A stretch of 64,000 nt of DNA from Rhizobium sp. WYJ-E13 (GCF_018987265.1 NZ_CP076853.1:186001-250000); one strand, 5' to 3'; shown: positions 1 through 9,140, counted from the stretch's first letter. Numbers and translations: made by a program. The notes: a model not told the origin generated them from the letters alone.

Positions 1-359
1 TCGTCGGATGCGCGGTAGGGCGGTGTTACCGGCTGCGGCGCCGAAGCGCGCTGCGGGGCAGGGACCGATTCACGCAGGAGGGCCGGCGCTGGTTCGCGCG
101 TATAGGCCCGCTCGCGGTTTTCCCTGCTGGCGTCGAGCGCGCGCTGGCGCTGGCGGATTTCCGCAAGTGGATCGGCTGCGCGCGGCGCGGGGGAGCTGGC
201 ATAGAGATCGCGTTCGGGCGCCGTGCTGCGTGGCCGCTGCTCGCGCCCGCTGCCCATCAGGCCTTCGATCCGCGCTTCGAGCCCCTCGATGGTGCGGTTC
301 AACGCGTCGAGCGAGGTCCTGTCGGAATGCCGGGAAGAATGTGATCGCGATCCGTTCAT
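1..359 (-). CDS. podJ: PodJ-like polar localisation factor, N-terminus (partial)
   Basis: The first ~119 residues are present; the rest lies beyond the window edge. The protein begins MNGSRSHSSRHSDRTSLDAL and continues with an acidic/basic amphipathic stretch (NRTIEGLEARIEGL), then a Pro/Arg/Ala-rich low-complexity segment. This opening matches my memory of the PodJ/PodJL proteins of Agrobacterium and Rhizobium, large pole-organising proteins with a coiled-coil cytoplasmic part and periplasmic Sel1 and peptidoglycan-binding domains. None of those later domains can be seen here, so the call rests on the N-terminus and on gene order: in Agrobacterium, as I recall, podJ also lies a short distance from the che operon. 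The start is the ATG with complement at 357-359. Confidence 0.6.
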   Translation of the reverse strand, partial: MNGSRSHSSRHSDRTSLDALNRTIEGLEARIEGLMGSGREQRPRSTAPERDLYASSPAPRAADPLAEIRQRQRALDASRENRERAYTREPAPALLRESVPAPQRASAPQPVTPPYRASD

Positions 360-642
360 GTTCTTGCTCGCTTCGATTGCCCGGTCAGGGCTCGATCAAT
401 GCCTTTCCGAAACGCACCAAGGCGCGCGCCGGAGAGCGCCGTTCTTAAGGAAATAATCAATTAGACTTTCCTCAAGCTTGACGGACTGTTAGCGGCACTC
501 CTGAAACGCGAGACAAAGAAAAGGAATGCAGATCGCCAATGCTCACCGCGCACCTTTTACGAAACGTGGTAAAGAACTCGTTAACCTCGATGAGAATTTT
601 TTAACTTTTGCTTTTTTGGGCCAATTGCGGGCGCCGAAACCT

Positions 643-1008
643 TTAAAGCGGCCGCTTGTACTGCAACTCGATCTTCACGCCCTCAGGCCCGTAGATGAAT
701 ACCTGTCCGAGATCAGTATCCGGAATATCGCGATATTCGTAGCGATAGCCGCCGGCTTTGATGCGAGCGAGCGCCGGTTCGAATTCGAAGAGGCTGAAGG
801 CCACATGATTGAAGATGCCGGGTGGAAAATCACCTGCCCGCTCTGTCAGGCTCAAATGGATCACCGGCTTGTCGTCGAGATAAAGCCAATGGCCGCGCGA
901 GGAAAAGGGTGGCCGATAGCCTTCCTTCACGCCAAGAATGTTCTCGAAAAAAGCGATCATGGCAGGCGCATCGCGTGTATCGATCGTCACATGGTCCAGA
1001 CGCAGCAT
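643..1008 (-). CDS. VOC (glyoxalase/bleomycin-resistance fold) family protein
   Basis: A 121-residue single-module vicinal-oxygen-chelate protein. Candidate metal ligands in the usual beta-alpha-beta-beta-beta positions are His6 (RLDHVTID), His51 (VIHLSL), His68 (IFNHVAF) and Glu114 (VKIELQY). Such proteins act as small lyases, dioxygenases or antibiotic-sequestering proteins; the substrate cannot be told from sequence. The ATG at 1008 is chosen because GGGAGGG sits just upstream and the family fold starts there; the longer open frame upstream lies opposite the SDR gene. It follows the SDR gene on the same strand after about 90 bases. Confidence 0.8.
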   Translation of the reverse strand: MLRLDHVTIDTRDAPAMIAFFENILGVKEGYRPPFSSRGHWLYLDDKPVIHLSLTERAGDFPPGIFNHVAFSLFEFEPALARIKAGGYRYEYRDIPDTDLGQVFIYGPEGVKIELQYKRPL

Positions 1009-1096
1009 CGTTCCCTCCCAGGCTGTCGAAGCCGGTCCGATCCTACCGGTTTCGACGCCTTCGGGAAAGCATGTATGCTCAATGAGACCGGCTGGA

Positions 1097-1798
1097 TCAG
1101 AAGTTCTCCGTCCACGGCCGCAACTCCACCTCCTGCGACCAGGCGCTGCGGTGCTGCAGCAGCACGTCGATATAGGACTGCGCAATCGCATCGGGCGAAA
1201 GCGTACCGTCGGGCTTGTCTTCCCTATCCGGCCTTGTGGCGGAGCGCACGGCACCGTCAATGATGAAATGCGCCACATGGATCCCGAGCGGCCCAAGCTC
1301 GCGGGCGGCACTCTGCGCCAGTCCGCGCAACGCGAATTTCCCCATGGCAAAAGGCGCCGATTGTGCATAGCCCTTGATGCTGGCCGTCGCCCCTGTCAGC
1401 AGGATCGCGCCGCGCCCCCGGGGGATCATGCGTTTTGCAGCCTGTTGCGTGACGAGGAATCCGCCGAAGGCACTCGTCGCAATCGCCTGTTCCACGTCGG
1501 CAGGATCCAGATCGGCAATCGGCCCGCGCACGCGACCGCTGGCATTATAGATCACGATATCGGGCTCGCCGATTTCGGCATCGACACGTTCGAACAGTGC
1601 CGAAACTGCCGCCGGCTGCGCGGCATCGGTGGCGAAAGCCTTGGCTCCTGTTTCATCGAGCAACGGCCCGAGCTTGCCGATATTGCGCGCTGCAAGGCCG
1701 ACCTTCACGCCGCGTTCTGAAAGCTTGCGGGCGAGCGAACCACTGATGCCGGAACCGGCGCCGACGATCAGCGCGCTGCGATAGGGAAACTCGACCAT
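1097..1798 (-). CDS. Short-chain dehydrogenase/reductase-like protein lacking the catalytic Tyr
   Basis: A 233-residue SDR-fold protein. The N-terminal nucleotide motif is GAGSGIS (residues 13-19) and the cofactor loop NASG is at 85-88. At the active site the usual YxxxK reads FAMGK, so the catalytic Tyr is replaced by Phe150 while Lys154 is kept, and the position expected for the catalytic Ser (13 residues earlier) is Ala137. The stretch ARELGPLGIHVAH after it is typical of the fold. Whether it is a working oxidoreductase is therefore doubtful; it may bind nucleotide without classical SDR chemistry. ATG start at 1798. Minus-strand neighbours are a Tag-like glycosylase upstream and a VOC protein downstream, with no obvious shared pathway. 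Confidence 0.8.
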   Translation of the reverse strand: MVEFPYRSALIVGAGSGISGSLARKLSERGVKVGLAARNIGKLGPLLDETGAKAFATDAAQPAAVSALFERVDAEIGEPDIVIYNASGRVRGPIADLDPADVEQAIATSAFGGFLVTQQAAKRMIPRGRGAILLTGATASIKGYAQSAPFAMGKFALRGLAQSAARELGPLGIHVAHFIIDGAVRSATRPDREDKPDGTLSPDAIAQSYIDVLLQHRSAWSQEVELRPWTENF

Positions 1799-1876
1799 GA
1801 GATCTTCTCCTTCGGATGAACCTTTGGGAGAAGTAGGCAGTCCCGGCCTTCCAAAAAACGGCCGGCCTGAAATATT

Positions 1877-2560
1877 TCACTCCTTGGGGGCGTCGATCGA
1901 AAGCCCGCAGATGCGCGAGAGATAGGCGAGCGGCAGTTCCGTTTCCCTGGCCCAGCGGTTGAAGGTCTGTTGGATCAGTTGCTGGTCCTTCTTGCCGGTT
2001 CCGGATGCTGAAAGCGGCACGCCCGCATCCCGCAGGCAGGCCAGAACATCTGATGTCATGATGAAGCCGTCGCGGCCGATGCCGCGCAGGAAATATTGAC
2101 CGGTGGCTCCGCCCAGCCGGTTGCCGCGTTTGTTGAGTATCTCAAGCAGGCCAATATGATCCTCGCGCGGCCAGTCGGCGAAGAAGGCGCCGGCGCTGCC
2201 TGCCTCGTTCGCCAATTCTCGCACGAAGGCGGCGTTGGCGCGTACCGACATGATCTTCGCGCCATTCTTGACGATGCGGTCATCAACAGTCAGATCATGC
2301 CAGTATTCGTCGGGAGCAATGTTGAGCGCGGCGGGATCGAAGCCATCGAAGGCCTCTTCGAAGCCAGGCCATTTATTGTCGATCACCTTGTGCACGAAGC
2401 CGCTGTAGAAAATGCGCCTGGTCATCTGCGACAGTATGCGGTCGTCAGGCAGGGCGCGCAGCGCCTCGTCGTCCGGCATTGCCGGCAGCATCGCTATCAA
2501 CGCATCGGCGCCGCCTTTTCTCTGCTCGGCGCGCTGACGGATGATATCGAAATCGCTCAA
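1877..2560 (-). CDS. Divergent DNA-3-methyladenine glycosylase I (Tag) family protein
   Basis: A 227-residue protein. Its middle resembles the helix-hairpin-helix glycosylase core of E. coli Tag: WPGFEEAFDGFDPAALN, then DDRIVKNGAKIMSVRANAAF, then NRLGGATGQYFLRG and DGFIMTSDVLACLRDAGV. Tag excises 3-methyladenine from alkylated DNA. Unlike E. coli Tag it has no N-terminal Cys/His zinc-binding residues, and it carries a C-terminal extension, so it belongs to a divergent branch and its substrate is uncertain. The start is a TTG (complement 2558-2560) with GGGAG about seven bases upstream; no in-frame ATG precedes the conserved part. It is monocistronic or cotranscribed with the gene downstream. 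Confidence 0.65.
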   Translation of the reverse strand: MSDFDIIRQRAEQRKGGADALIAMLPAMPDDEALRALPDDRILSQMTRRIFYSGFVHKVIDNKWPGFEEAFDGFDPAALNIAPDEYWHDLTVDDRIVKNGAKIMSVRANAAFVRELANEAGSAGAFFADWPREDHIGLLEILNKRGNRLGGATGQYFLRGIGRDGFIMTSDVLACLRDAGVPLSASGTGKKDQQLIQQTFNRWARETELPLAYLSRICGLSIDAPKE

Positions 2561-2632
2561 GGCTCGGCTCCCGGAATAGAGGTTGCTGGCGCAAACCTAT
2601 TCCGGGAACTGCCTTTTCTTCAAGATCAATGC

Positions 2633-3022
2633 TCAGGCGGCGACGGGTTCGCGCACGTCATCGAGCAGGAAATGCACGACCAGATAATCGGTCCTGTAGT
2701 GACGACCGCTATCGCCGACCTTCTCTTCTGAGCCGCCATCGGCGGGGTGCCAGGGGTGATAGTGCGGATTGGTGGCGATCAGCGTTATCGCCTTGCCGGC
2801 ATAGGGGCCTTCGGCCGGCCGGAAGCGCATTTCGGCGAGCGGCCAGATACGCTCATAGGTTTCCATGGGAATGCGCACTCTCAGTGCCTTGCGCGGAGCA
2901 GGCGGCTCGTCATGCGCAACCAGCCTTTCGCCTTTGACCGGCTCGACCACCACGGGTTCGATCGTCACTTCCTCCGCCGCATCGAAAATGGAATTGAACT
3001 CCGCAGGCCACATTCTTCTCAT
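2633..3022 (-). CDS. Conserved hypothetical protein
   Basis: A 129-residue soluble protein of unknown function, starting MRRMWPAEFNS at an ATG with a strong GGAGGAG eight bases upstream. The N-terminal half is acidic and valine-rich. The C-terminal half has a run of aromatic and His residues (ATNPHYHPWHPADGG, then GRHYRTDYLVVHFLLDD) that could bind a metal, but no motif I recognise. There is no signal peptide or membrane segment. It is divergently oriented from the beta-oxidation operon across about 220 bases. The clear ribosome binding site and the typical codon use make it very likely a real gene. Confidence 0.65.
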   Translation of the reverse strand: MRRMWPAEFNSIFDAAEEVTIEPVVVEPVKGERLVAHDEPPAPRKALRVRIPMETYERIWPLAEMRFRPAEGPYAGKAITLIATNPHYHPWHPADGGSEEKVGDSGRHYRTDYLVVHFLLDDVREPVAA

Positions 3023-3158
3023 GAAATAGCTCCTCCCAAGCTGTTTCTGCAGGTCCGGATGAATGTAGCGCGCTTAGCCGGAGAAGAAAACGGGGGCGAC
3101 AGCATTCTGTTTGAAGCGCCTGCTTGATCCACTTCACAAAATTGCGCGTACGCAAAAT

Positions 3159-3186
3159 TTGACGTTTACGCAAACGTCAATATTTT
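3159..3186 (+). promoter_or_regulatory. Promoter with palindromic operator for the beta-oxidation operon
   Basis: A perfect inverted repeat with 9-base arms, TTGACGTTT and AAACGTCAA separated by ACGC, covers 3159-3180. Its first six bases also read as a -35 box (TTGACG), with TATTTT as -10 box after 16 bases (3181-3186). A bound regulator would block the promoter. The site resembles operators described for acyl-CoA-responsive regulators of fatty-acid and branched-chain acid catabolism (PsrA/LiuR type), but this is from memory. The start codon of the first gene lies about 60 bases downstream. Confidence 0.6.
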
Positions 3187-3242
3187 GTAAGAGAGTCTCA
3201 AGGCCGGAGCAATCCGGTTACCGAATTGGAGGAATTCGAACC

Positions 3243-5036
3243 ATGCCAGTCTACAAGGCCCCGGTGAACGACACGCTCTTCGTGCTGAACGACGTGCTGG
3301 GTCTCGAGCGATACAATAATCTCCCGGGTTTTGCCGATGCCACGCCTGATATGGTGGAGGCTATTCTGAGTGAGGCCGCGAAGTTGGCCGAGGAAGTTGC
3401 GTTGCCCGTGAATTATTCCGGAGATCAGGAAGGCTGTACGCGCCACGACAACGGCACGGTGTCGACGCCGAAAGGCTTCAGAGAGGCCTATCAGGCCTAT
3501 CGGGAAGGTGGCTGGATCGGGCTTGCCGTGCCGGAAGAGTTCGGCGGTCAGGGCCTGCCCTATACGCTGCATACCGCGGTCGGCGAATATACTTCTGCCG
3601 CCAATATGTCGCTCATGATGTATCCGGGGCTGACGCAGGGTGCCATCGCCGCGATCCTCGCCCACGGCACCGATGAACAGAAAAACACTTATCTGCCGAA
3701 GATGGTGGATGGCACGTGGTCCGGCACCATGAACCTCACCGAGCCGCATTGCGGCACAGATCTCGGCATGCTGCGCACCAAGGCGGTGCCGCAGGGCGAC
3801 GGCAGCTACAGGATCTCTGGCCAGAAGATCTTCATCTCCGCAGGCGAGCACGACCTGACCGACAATATCGTCCACTTGGTCCTCGCTCGCATCGAGGGTG
3901 CGCCTGAGGGCACCAAGGGCATCTCGCTTTTCATCGTCCCGAAATTCCTCGTCGGCAAGGAGGGTGCACTCGGCGCCCGCAACGGCGTTTCCTGCGGCGC
4001 CATCGAACACAAGATGGGTATCCACGGCAACGCCACCTGCGTCATGAACTACGACGAGGCGACGGGCTTCCTGATCGGCGCAGAGAATCGCGGCCTCAAC
4101 GCCATGTTCGTGATGATGAACGAGGCCCGTCTGATGGTCGGCCTGCAGGGCATTGCCATTTCCGAGATCGCCTATCAGAACGCTGCCAGCTACGCCCGCG
4201 ATCGCATCCAGGGCCGCTCGCTTTCAGGCCCTAAGGCGCCGGACAAGAAGGCCGATCCGATCATCGTCCATCCGGATATTCGCCGCGCATTGATGACCAT
4301 CCGGTCGTTCAACGAGGCCGGCCGCGCTTTCCTGCTCTGGACTGCGCTCAAGTCGGATATCGCCCACCGGGCCACCGATGAGAGGGAGCGCCAGACGGCT
4401 GACGATATTCTCGGCCTCGTCACGCCGATTCTCAAGGGCGTCATGACCGACAAGGGCTTCGATCATGCCGTCATGGCTCAGCAGGTCTTCGGCGGCCACG
4501 GCTACATTGAAGAGCACGGCATGAGCCAGTATGTGCGCGATGCCCGCATCGCCATGATCTATGAAGGGGCGAACGGCATCCAGGCGCTCGATCTCGTCGG
4601 CCGCAAGTTGGCGCTGAACGGTGGCCGCGCTGCCATGGCGCTCTTCAAGGAGATCGGCGATTTCTGCGAGGAGAACCGCAACGACGAGCAGTTGACCTTC
4701 TTCACCAAGCACCTGAAGAAGGGCTTGAACGATGTGCAGGGTGCGACCATGTGGTTCATGCAGAATGCCATGGCCAAGCCCGACAATGCCGGCGCCGGCT
4801 CCACCGATTACATGCACCTCTTCGGCCTCGTCATCATCGGCTATATGTGGGCGCGCATGGCCAAAGCCGCCAACGAACGTCTTGCCGCTGGCGATGCGCG
4901 CGAGGATTATCTGAAGAACAAGCTGATCACGGCGAAATTCTTCATGGAGCGCATCATGCCCGAAACCGCATTGCGCAAGGCCCGCATCGAAACCGGCGCC
5001 GACACCATGATGGAACTGGCCGCCGAAGCGTTTTGA
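3243..5036 (+). CDS. Acyl-CoA dehydrogenase (fatty-acid beta-oxidation)
   Basis: A 597-residue FAD-dependent acyl-CoA dehydrogenase of the long class with an extra C-terminal domain. It carries out the first oxidation of beta-oxidation, acyl-CoA to trans-2-enoyl-CoA. Visible blocks are [16 protein letters not shown] (flavin/substrate region), [14 protein letters not shown], and the catalytic-base motif [18 protein letters not shown] with Glu441. The ATG at 3243 is chosen over more upstream starts because GGAGGAA lies nine bases before it and [15 protein letters not shown] is the usual family opening. It is first in a plus-strand operon with a thiolase and a FadB-like enzyme, which together make a complete beta-oxidation cycle. 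Expression is probably controlled by the palindrome at 3159-3180. Confidence 0.93.
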   Translation: MPVYKAPVNDTLFVLNDVLGLERYNNLPGFADATPDMVEAILSEAAKLAEEVALPVNYSGDQEGCTRHDNGTVSTPKGFREAYQAYREGGWIGLAVPEEFGGQGLPYTLHTAVGEYTSAANMSLMMYPGLTQGAIAAILAHGTDEQKNTYLPKMVDGTWSGTMNLTEPHCGTDLGMLRTKAVPQGDGSYRISGQKIFISAGEHDLTDNIVHLVLARIEGAPEGTKGISLFIVPKFLVGKEGALGARNGVSCGAIEHKMGIHGNATCVMNYDEATGFLIGAENRGLNAMFVMMNEARLMVGLQGIAISEIAYQNAASYARDRIQGRSLSGPKAPDKKADPIIVHPDIRRALMTIRSFNEAGRAFLLWTALKSDIAHRATDERERQTADDILGLVTPILKGVMTDKGFDHAVMAQQVFGGHGYIEEHGMSQYVRDARIAMIYEGANGIQALDLVGRKLALNGGRAAMALFKEIGDFCEENRNDEQLTFFTKHLKKGLNDVQGATMWFMQNAMAKPDNAGAGSTDYMHLFGLVIIGYMWARMAKAANERLAAGDAREDYLKNKLITAKFFMERIMPETALRKARIETGADTMMELAAEAF

Positions 5037-5039
5037 GCC

Positions 5040-5150
5040 GGTTCTCCCTTGTGGGGAGGGCTGGGGGTGAAAGGCGGTCGGCGCAGCCGGCGAAACGATC
5101 CGGTGGATCGTTTCGAGCGCCGAACGCCCTGAGCTTGAGCGAAGGGCCGG
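5040..5150. repeat. RIME-like palindromic intergenic element
   Basis: The 166-base gap between the dehydrogenase and the thiolase is filled by nested inverted repeats. The central one has perfect 11-base arms, CGAAACGATCC (5091-5101) and GGATCGTTTCG (5105-5115), around a 3-base loop; TCCC/GGGGA and CCCT/AGGG repeats flank it. Layout and sequence recall the RIME elements of rhizobial intergenic DNA. Lying inside an operon, it could set relative mRNA stability. Only one copy is in this window. Confidence 0.6.
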
Positions 5151-5202
5151 ATAGTCTTCGCAGATTTCATAGGCGCGTCTGCGCCGCCAGGGAGATGAGA
5201 CA

Positions 5203-6411
5203 ATGACCGAGGTTTTCATTTACGATCACGTCCGCACGCCCCGCGGCCGCGGCAAGAAGGATGGCGCGCTTCATGAGGTGCCCTCCGTGCGTCTCGCGGC
5301 AAAGACGCTGGAGGCGATCCGCGACCGCAGCGGGCTGAATACCGAAACGGTCGACGACATCATCATGGGCTGCGTCGATCCGGTCATGGATGCTGGTGCC
5401 GTCATTCCCAAGGCCGCTGCTTTCGAAGCCGGTTATTCGACGAGGGCGCCCGGCATGCAGATCTCCCGCTTCTGCGCCTCAGGCCTGGATGCGGTGAATT
5501 TCGCCGCCGGCAAGATTGCACAGGGCGCCGATGACATCGTCATTGCCGGCGGCGTCGAGAGCATGTCCCGCGTCGGCCTCGGCATGTCCGGCGGCGCCTG
5601 GTTCATGGACCCCTCAGTCAACTTCCCCGCCTATTTCATGCCGCAGGGCGTCTCGGCCGACCTCATCGCCACCAAATACGGCTTCTCTCGCGATGACGTT
5701 GACGCTTACGCCGTCGAAAGCCAGAAGCGCGCGGCGAACGCCTGGGAAAAGGGCTGGTTCGAGAACTCGGTCATCCCGGTCAAGGACCAGAACGGCCTGA
5801 CCATCCTTGCCCATGACGAACACATGCGCCCCGGCACCGACATGCAGGCGCTCGCCTCCCTCAATCCTTCCTTCCAGATGCCGGGCGAAATGGGCGGCTT
5901 TGAGGCCGTCGCCATCCAGGCCCATCCGGAAGTCGAGCGCGTCAACTATGTCCACCATGCCGGCAATTCCTCCGGAATCGTCGATGGCGCAGCTGCCGTC
6001 CTGCTCGGTTCGAAGGCGGGAGGAACAAGCATGGGCCTGAAGCCCCGCGCCCGCATCAAGGCTTTCGCCAATATCGGCTCCGACCCGGCCTTGATGCTGA
6101 CCGGCCCCGTAGATGTTACCGAAAAGCTCCTGAAACGATCAGGCATGACGCTTGCCGATATCGACCTCTTCGAATTGAACGAAGCCTTCGCCGCCGTCGT
6201 GCTGCGCTACATGCAGGCCTTCGATATCGAGCACGACAAGATCAACGTCAATGGCGGCGCGATTGCTATGGGCCATCCGCTCGGCGCCACCGGCGCCATG
6301 ATCCTCGGCACCGTGCTGGACGAGCTGGAGCGCCGCGATCTCAACACCGCGTTGGTCACCCTCTGCATCGGCGCCGGCATGGGCACGGCAACCGTCATCG
6401 AACGCGTCTAA
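5203..6411 (+). CDS. fadA: Acetyl-CoA acyltransferase (thiolase, FadA-like)
   Basis: A 402-residue thiolase. It cleaves 3-ketoacyl-CoA with CoA to release acetyl-CoA, the last step of beta-oxidation. All catalytic elements are seen: nucleophile Cys91 in [11 protein letters not shown], His358 in [13 protein letters not shown] and Cys388 in LCIGAGMG near the C-terminus. Length fits the family. The ATG at 5203 is preceded by GGGAGATGAG. Only 12 bases separate it from the FadB-like gene, so the two are cotranscribed, and the order dehydrogenase-thiolase-hydratase/dehydrogenase indicates a fatty-acid degradation operon rather than polyhydroxybutyrate synthesis. A purely biosynthetic acetoacetyl-CoA thiolase role is less likely given this context. 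Confidence 0.92.
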   Translation: MTEVFIYDHVRTPRGRGKKDGALHEVPSVRLAAKTLEAIRDRSGLNTETVDDIIMGCVDPVMDAGAVIPKAAAFEAGYSTRAPGMQISRFCASGLDAVNFAAGKIAQGADDIVIAGGVESMSRVGLGMSGGAWFMDPSVNFPAYFMPQGVSADLIATKYGFSRDDVDAYAVESQKRAANAWEKGWFENSVIPVKDQNGLTILAHDEHMRPGTDMQALASLNPSFQMPGEMGGFEAVAIQAHPEVERVNYVHHAGNSSGIVDGAAAVLLGSKAGGTSMGLKPRARIKAFANIGSDPALMLTGPVDVTEKLLKRSGMTLADIDLFELNEAFAAVVLRYMQAFDIEHDKINVNGGAIAMGHPLGATGAMILGTVLDELERRDLNTALVTLCIGAGMGTATVIERV

Positions 6412-6423
6412 GGGAGAGAGACG

Positions 6424-8637
6424 ATGAGCTACACCAACTTCACCGTCGAGACCGATGCGGATGGTATTGCCCTGGTCACCTGGGACATGCCCGGCAAGTC
6501 CATGAACGTCTTCACCGAAGAGGTGATGAACGAACTCGATGCCATCATCGATACGACCGTCGCCGACAGCGCCGTCAAGGGCGTCGTCATCACCTCGGGC
6601 AAGTCCTCCTTTTCCGGCGGCGCTGATCTGTCGATGATCAAATCCATGTTCACCCTCTACCAGCAGGAGAAGTCGGCAAACCCTGACGGTGCTGCGCAAA
6701 AACTCTTCGATCTCGTCGGTCGCATGACCGGCCTCTTCCGCAAGCTCGAAACCTGCGGCAAGCCCTGGGTCTCGGCCATCAACGGCACCTGCATGGGCGG
6801 TGCCTTCGAAATGTCGCTCGCTTGCCACGGCCGCGTCGCCTCCAATGCCAAGAGCGTCAAGATCGCCCTGCCGGAAGTCAAGGTCGGCATCTTTCCCGGT
6901 GCCGGTGGCACGCAGCGCATCTCGCGTCTGACGGATGCCCAGTCCGCCTTGCAGATGATGACGACAGGCCAGTCGCTGAACGCTTCGCGCGCCAAGGCCA
7001 TGAACCTCGTCCATCAGGTGGTCGAGCCGGATCAACTGATCCCCGCCGCAAAGCAGATGATCAAGGATGGCTTGAAGCCTGTTGCCCCCTGGGACGAAAA
7101 GGGCTTCAAGGTTCCCGGCGGCGGCATCTGGACACCCGCCGCAGCCCAGCTCTGGCCGGCAGCGCCCGCGATCCTGCGGCGTGAAACATCAGGCAATTAT
7201 CCGGGTGCCCTCGCCATCCTGAAATGCGTCTATGAAGGCCTGCAGGTACCCTTCGATACGGCGCTCAAGATCGAGCAGCGCTATTTCACGCAGGTGCTGC
7301 AGACCACCGAGGCCTTCTCGATGATCCGCTCGCTCTTCATCTCCATGCAGGAACTCAACAAGGGCGCCCGTCGCCCGGCAGGCGTTCCGAAGACGGAGCT
7401 GAGGAAGGTCGGCGTCGTCGGCGCCGGTTTCATGGGCGCCTCCATCGCTTACGTCACGGCAGCCGCCGGCTTCGAAGTCATCCTGATCGACCGCGATATC
7501 GAGGCTGCCACCAAGGGCAGGGGCGTTGGCGAAGGCCTCGTCAAGGATTCTATCGGTAAGGGTCGTCTTACACAGGACGAGGGTGCCGCGCTGCTTTCCC
7601 GCATCACACCCTCGGCGGACTATACCGATTTGAAGGATGCCGATCTCGTTATTGAAGCGGTCTTCGAAGACCGCGCCGTCAAGAAAGCGGTCATCGAACA
7701 GGTCGAGGCCGTCATCCCGGAAACCACGATCTTTGCCTCCAACACTTCGACCCTGCCGATCACGGGCCTTGCCGAAAATTCCAAGCGCCCGGAGCAGTTC
7801 ATCGGCGTACATTTCTTCTCGCCGGTCGAAAAGATGATGCTGACCGAGGTCATCCTTGGCAAAAACACCGGCGACCGGGCGCTCGCCGTGGCGCTGGATT
7901 ATGTCGCCGCCATCAAGAAAACGCCGATCGTTGTCAACGATGTCAGGGGCTTCTTCGTCAACCGCTGCGTCTTCCGCTACATCCACGAAGCCTATGACAT
8001 GCTGATCGAAGGCGTGCCGGCGGCAATGATCGAGAATGCTGCCAAGATGGCCGGCATGCCGGTCGGCCCGCTGTCGCTGAATGACGAAGTGGCGATCGAT
8101 CTCTCGCAGAAGATCCTCAAGGCCACGGTCGCCGATCTCGGCCCCAAGGCCGTCGACGCGCGCCACCTTGCCCTCATCAACAAGCTGGTCGACGAACTCG
8201 ACCGCCGAGGCCGCAAGAACGGCAAGGGCTTCTACGAATATCCAGCCAAGCCCGCCAAGAAGTTCCTCTGGCCTGAGCTGAAAACACTCTACCCACAGAA
8301 GCCGGCCGACGAGATCGACGTGAGCATTCTGAAGCAGCGCTTCCTGGTAACGATCGCGCTCGAAGCTGCCCGCACCATGGAAGAAGGCATCGTCACCGAT
8401 CCGCGTGAGGCCGACGTCGGCTCCATCCTCGGCTTCGGCTTTGCGCCCTATACGGGCGGTGCGCTGAGCTATATCGACGGCATGGGCGTCAAGGCCTTCG
8501 TAGACCTCGCCGAAAAGCTGGCCTCCGCCTATGGCGATCACTTCAGGCCGACACCGCTGCTGAAGGACATGGCCGCCAAGGGCGAAACCTTCTACGGCCG
8601 CTTCGATCCCTATCCGGCGACTGACCGGGCTGCATAA
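6424..8637 (+). CDS. Bifunctional enoyl-CoA hydratase / 3-hydroxyacyl-CoA dehydrogenase (FadB/FadJ-like)
   Basis: A 737-residue two-enzyme fusion for the middle steps of beta-oxidation. Residues ~1-300 are a crotonase-fold enoyl-CoA hydratase (SGKSSFSGGADLSMIK, then GTCMGGAFEMSLACHGR). From ~320 there is a Rossmann NAD domain (VGVVGAGFMGASIAYVTA), followed by the dehydrogenase motif GVHFFSPVEKMMLTEVI and the C-terminal 3HCDH domains (FFVNRCVFRYIHEAYDM). Length matches alphaproteobacterial members, which are active with a separate thiolase. The ATG at 6424 has GGGAGAGAG upstream. It is the last gene of the operon; the gap to the convergent ArsR gene shows no clear terminator. Confidence 0.93.
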   Translation: MSYTNFTVETDADGIALVTWDMPGKSMNVFTEEVMNELDAIIDTTVADSAVKGVVITSGKSSFSGGADLSMIKSMFTLYQQEKSANPDGAAQKLFDLVGRMTGLFRKLETCGKPWVSAINGTCMGGAFEMSLACHGRVASNAKSVKIALPEVKVGIFPGAGGTQRISRLTDAQSALQMMTTGQSLNASRAKAMNLVHQVVEPDQLIPAAKQMIKDGLKPVAPWDEKGFKVPGGGIWTPAAAQLWPAAPAILRRETSGNYPGALAILKCVYEGLQVPFDTALKIEQRYFTQVLQTTEAFSMIRSLFISMQELNKGARRPAGVPKTELRKVGVVGAGFMGASIAYVTAAAGFEVILIDRDIEAATKGRGVGEGLVKDSIGKGRLTQDEGAALLSRITPSADYTDLKDADLVIEAVFEDRAVKKAVIEQVEAVIPETTIFASNTSTLPITGLAENSKRPEQFIGVHFFSPVEKMMLTEVILGKNTGDRALAVALDYVAAIKKTPIVVNDVRGFFVNRCVFRYIHEAYDMLIEGVPAAMIENAAKMAGMPVGPLSLNDEVAIDLSQKILKATVADLGPKAVDARHLALINKLVDELDRRGRKNGKGFYEYPAKPAKKFLWPELKTLYPQKPADEIDVSILKQRFLVTIALEAARTMEEGIVTDPREADVGSILGFGFAPYTGGALSYIDGMGVKAFVDLAEKLASAYGDHFRPTPLLKDMAAKGETFYGRFDPYPATDRAA

Positions 8638-8799
8638 GCAACGAGGCGGCAAGGCTCGCTGCAGCCTTAGCCGCGCTCCCGTTCTTGTTAAATCCAGCCC
8701 CTGTGCGATGAGGAGCTTCAAGCTGGCAGTAGCGATGATGCGATCCACGCAGATTCGTATGCAGGCATATAAGATCCGTGGAAGTTCTGCCCACATTCC

Positions 8800-9111
8800 T
8801 TAAACGGCGAGGCGGAAATCTTCTATCTGACTATCGTCAAACATCTGGCGCAGCATCTCCAGGATCACATGGACCTTGTCGGATTTGACCGAGTAGTAGA
8901 TCGTCTGCGCATCACGCCGCGTCTTGACGAGGTCCTTGCTGCGGAGCTTGGCAAGGTGCTGGGAGAGGGCGGATTGGCTGATGCCGATTATATCGGCAAG
9001 ATTGTTGACCGCGACCTCACGCTCCGCCAGGGTCTGCAGCACCCTCAGCCGATGGGCATTCGCCATGACCAGCAACAGCTCGGCTTTCTTTTCATAACTG
9101 TCGGTATTCAT
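8800..9111 (-). CDS. ArsR-family transcriptional regulator, NolR-like
   Basis: A 103-residue winged-helix regulator. The recognition region SQSALSQHLAKLRSKDLVKT and the wing RRDAQTIYYSVKSD are close to the rhizobial nodulation repressor NolR as I remember it. The metal-binding Cys pair of arsenic sensors is absent, so it is probably not a metal sensor. The ATG at 9111 (MNTDSYEKKAE) is chosen over 9147, because the longer start adds a non-conserved tail. A 16-base element matching the NolR box lies 30 bases upstream, which suggests autoregulation. It may be NolR itself or a paralogue; it is shorter than the NolR I recall. It faces the LLM oxidoreductase gene across 260 bases. Confidence 0.85.
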   Translation of the reverse strand: MNTDSYEKKAELLLVMANAHRLRVLQTLAEREVAVNNLADIIGISQSALSQHLAKLRSKDLVKTRRDAQTIYYSVKSDKVHVILEMLRQMFDDSQIEDFRLAV

Positions 9112-9140
9112 GAGTTTCCCTTCGCAATTGATAAACGGTA

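Noticed and set aside
8..448. Plus-strand frames of 146 and 77 codons
   Set aside because: They oppose the PodJ-like N-terminus, which starts at 359 on the minus strand and runs off the window edge.
1843..1865. CCGGCC/GGCCGG inverted repeat with an A-rich loop between the Tag-like and SDR genes
   Set aside because: The homopolymer lies in the loop, not after the stem, so it is not a standard terminator.
7189..8796. 535-codon minus-strand frame
   Set aside because: Opposite the FadB-like gene, same low-complexity Asp/Arg/Gly composition; the real gene has all its motifs.
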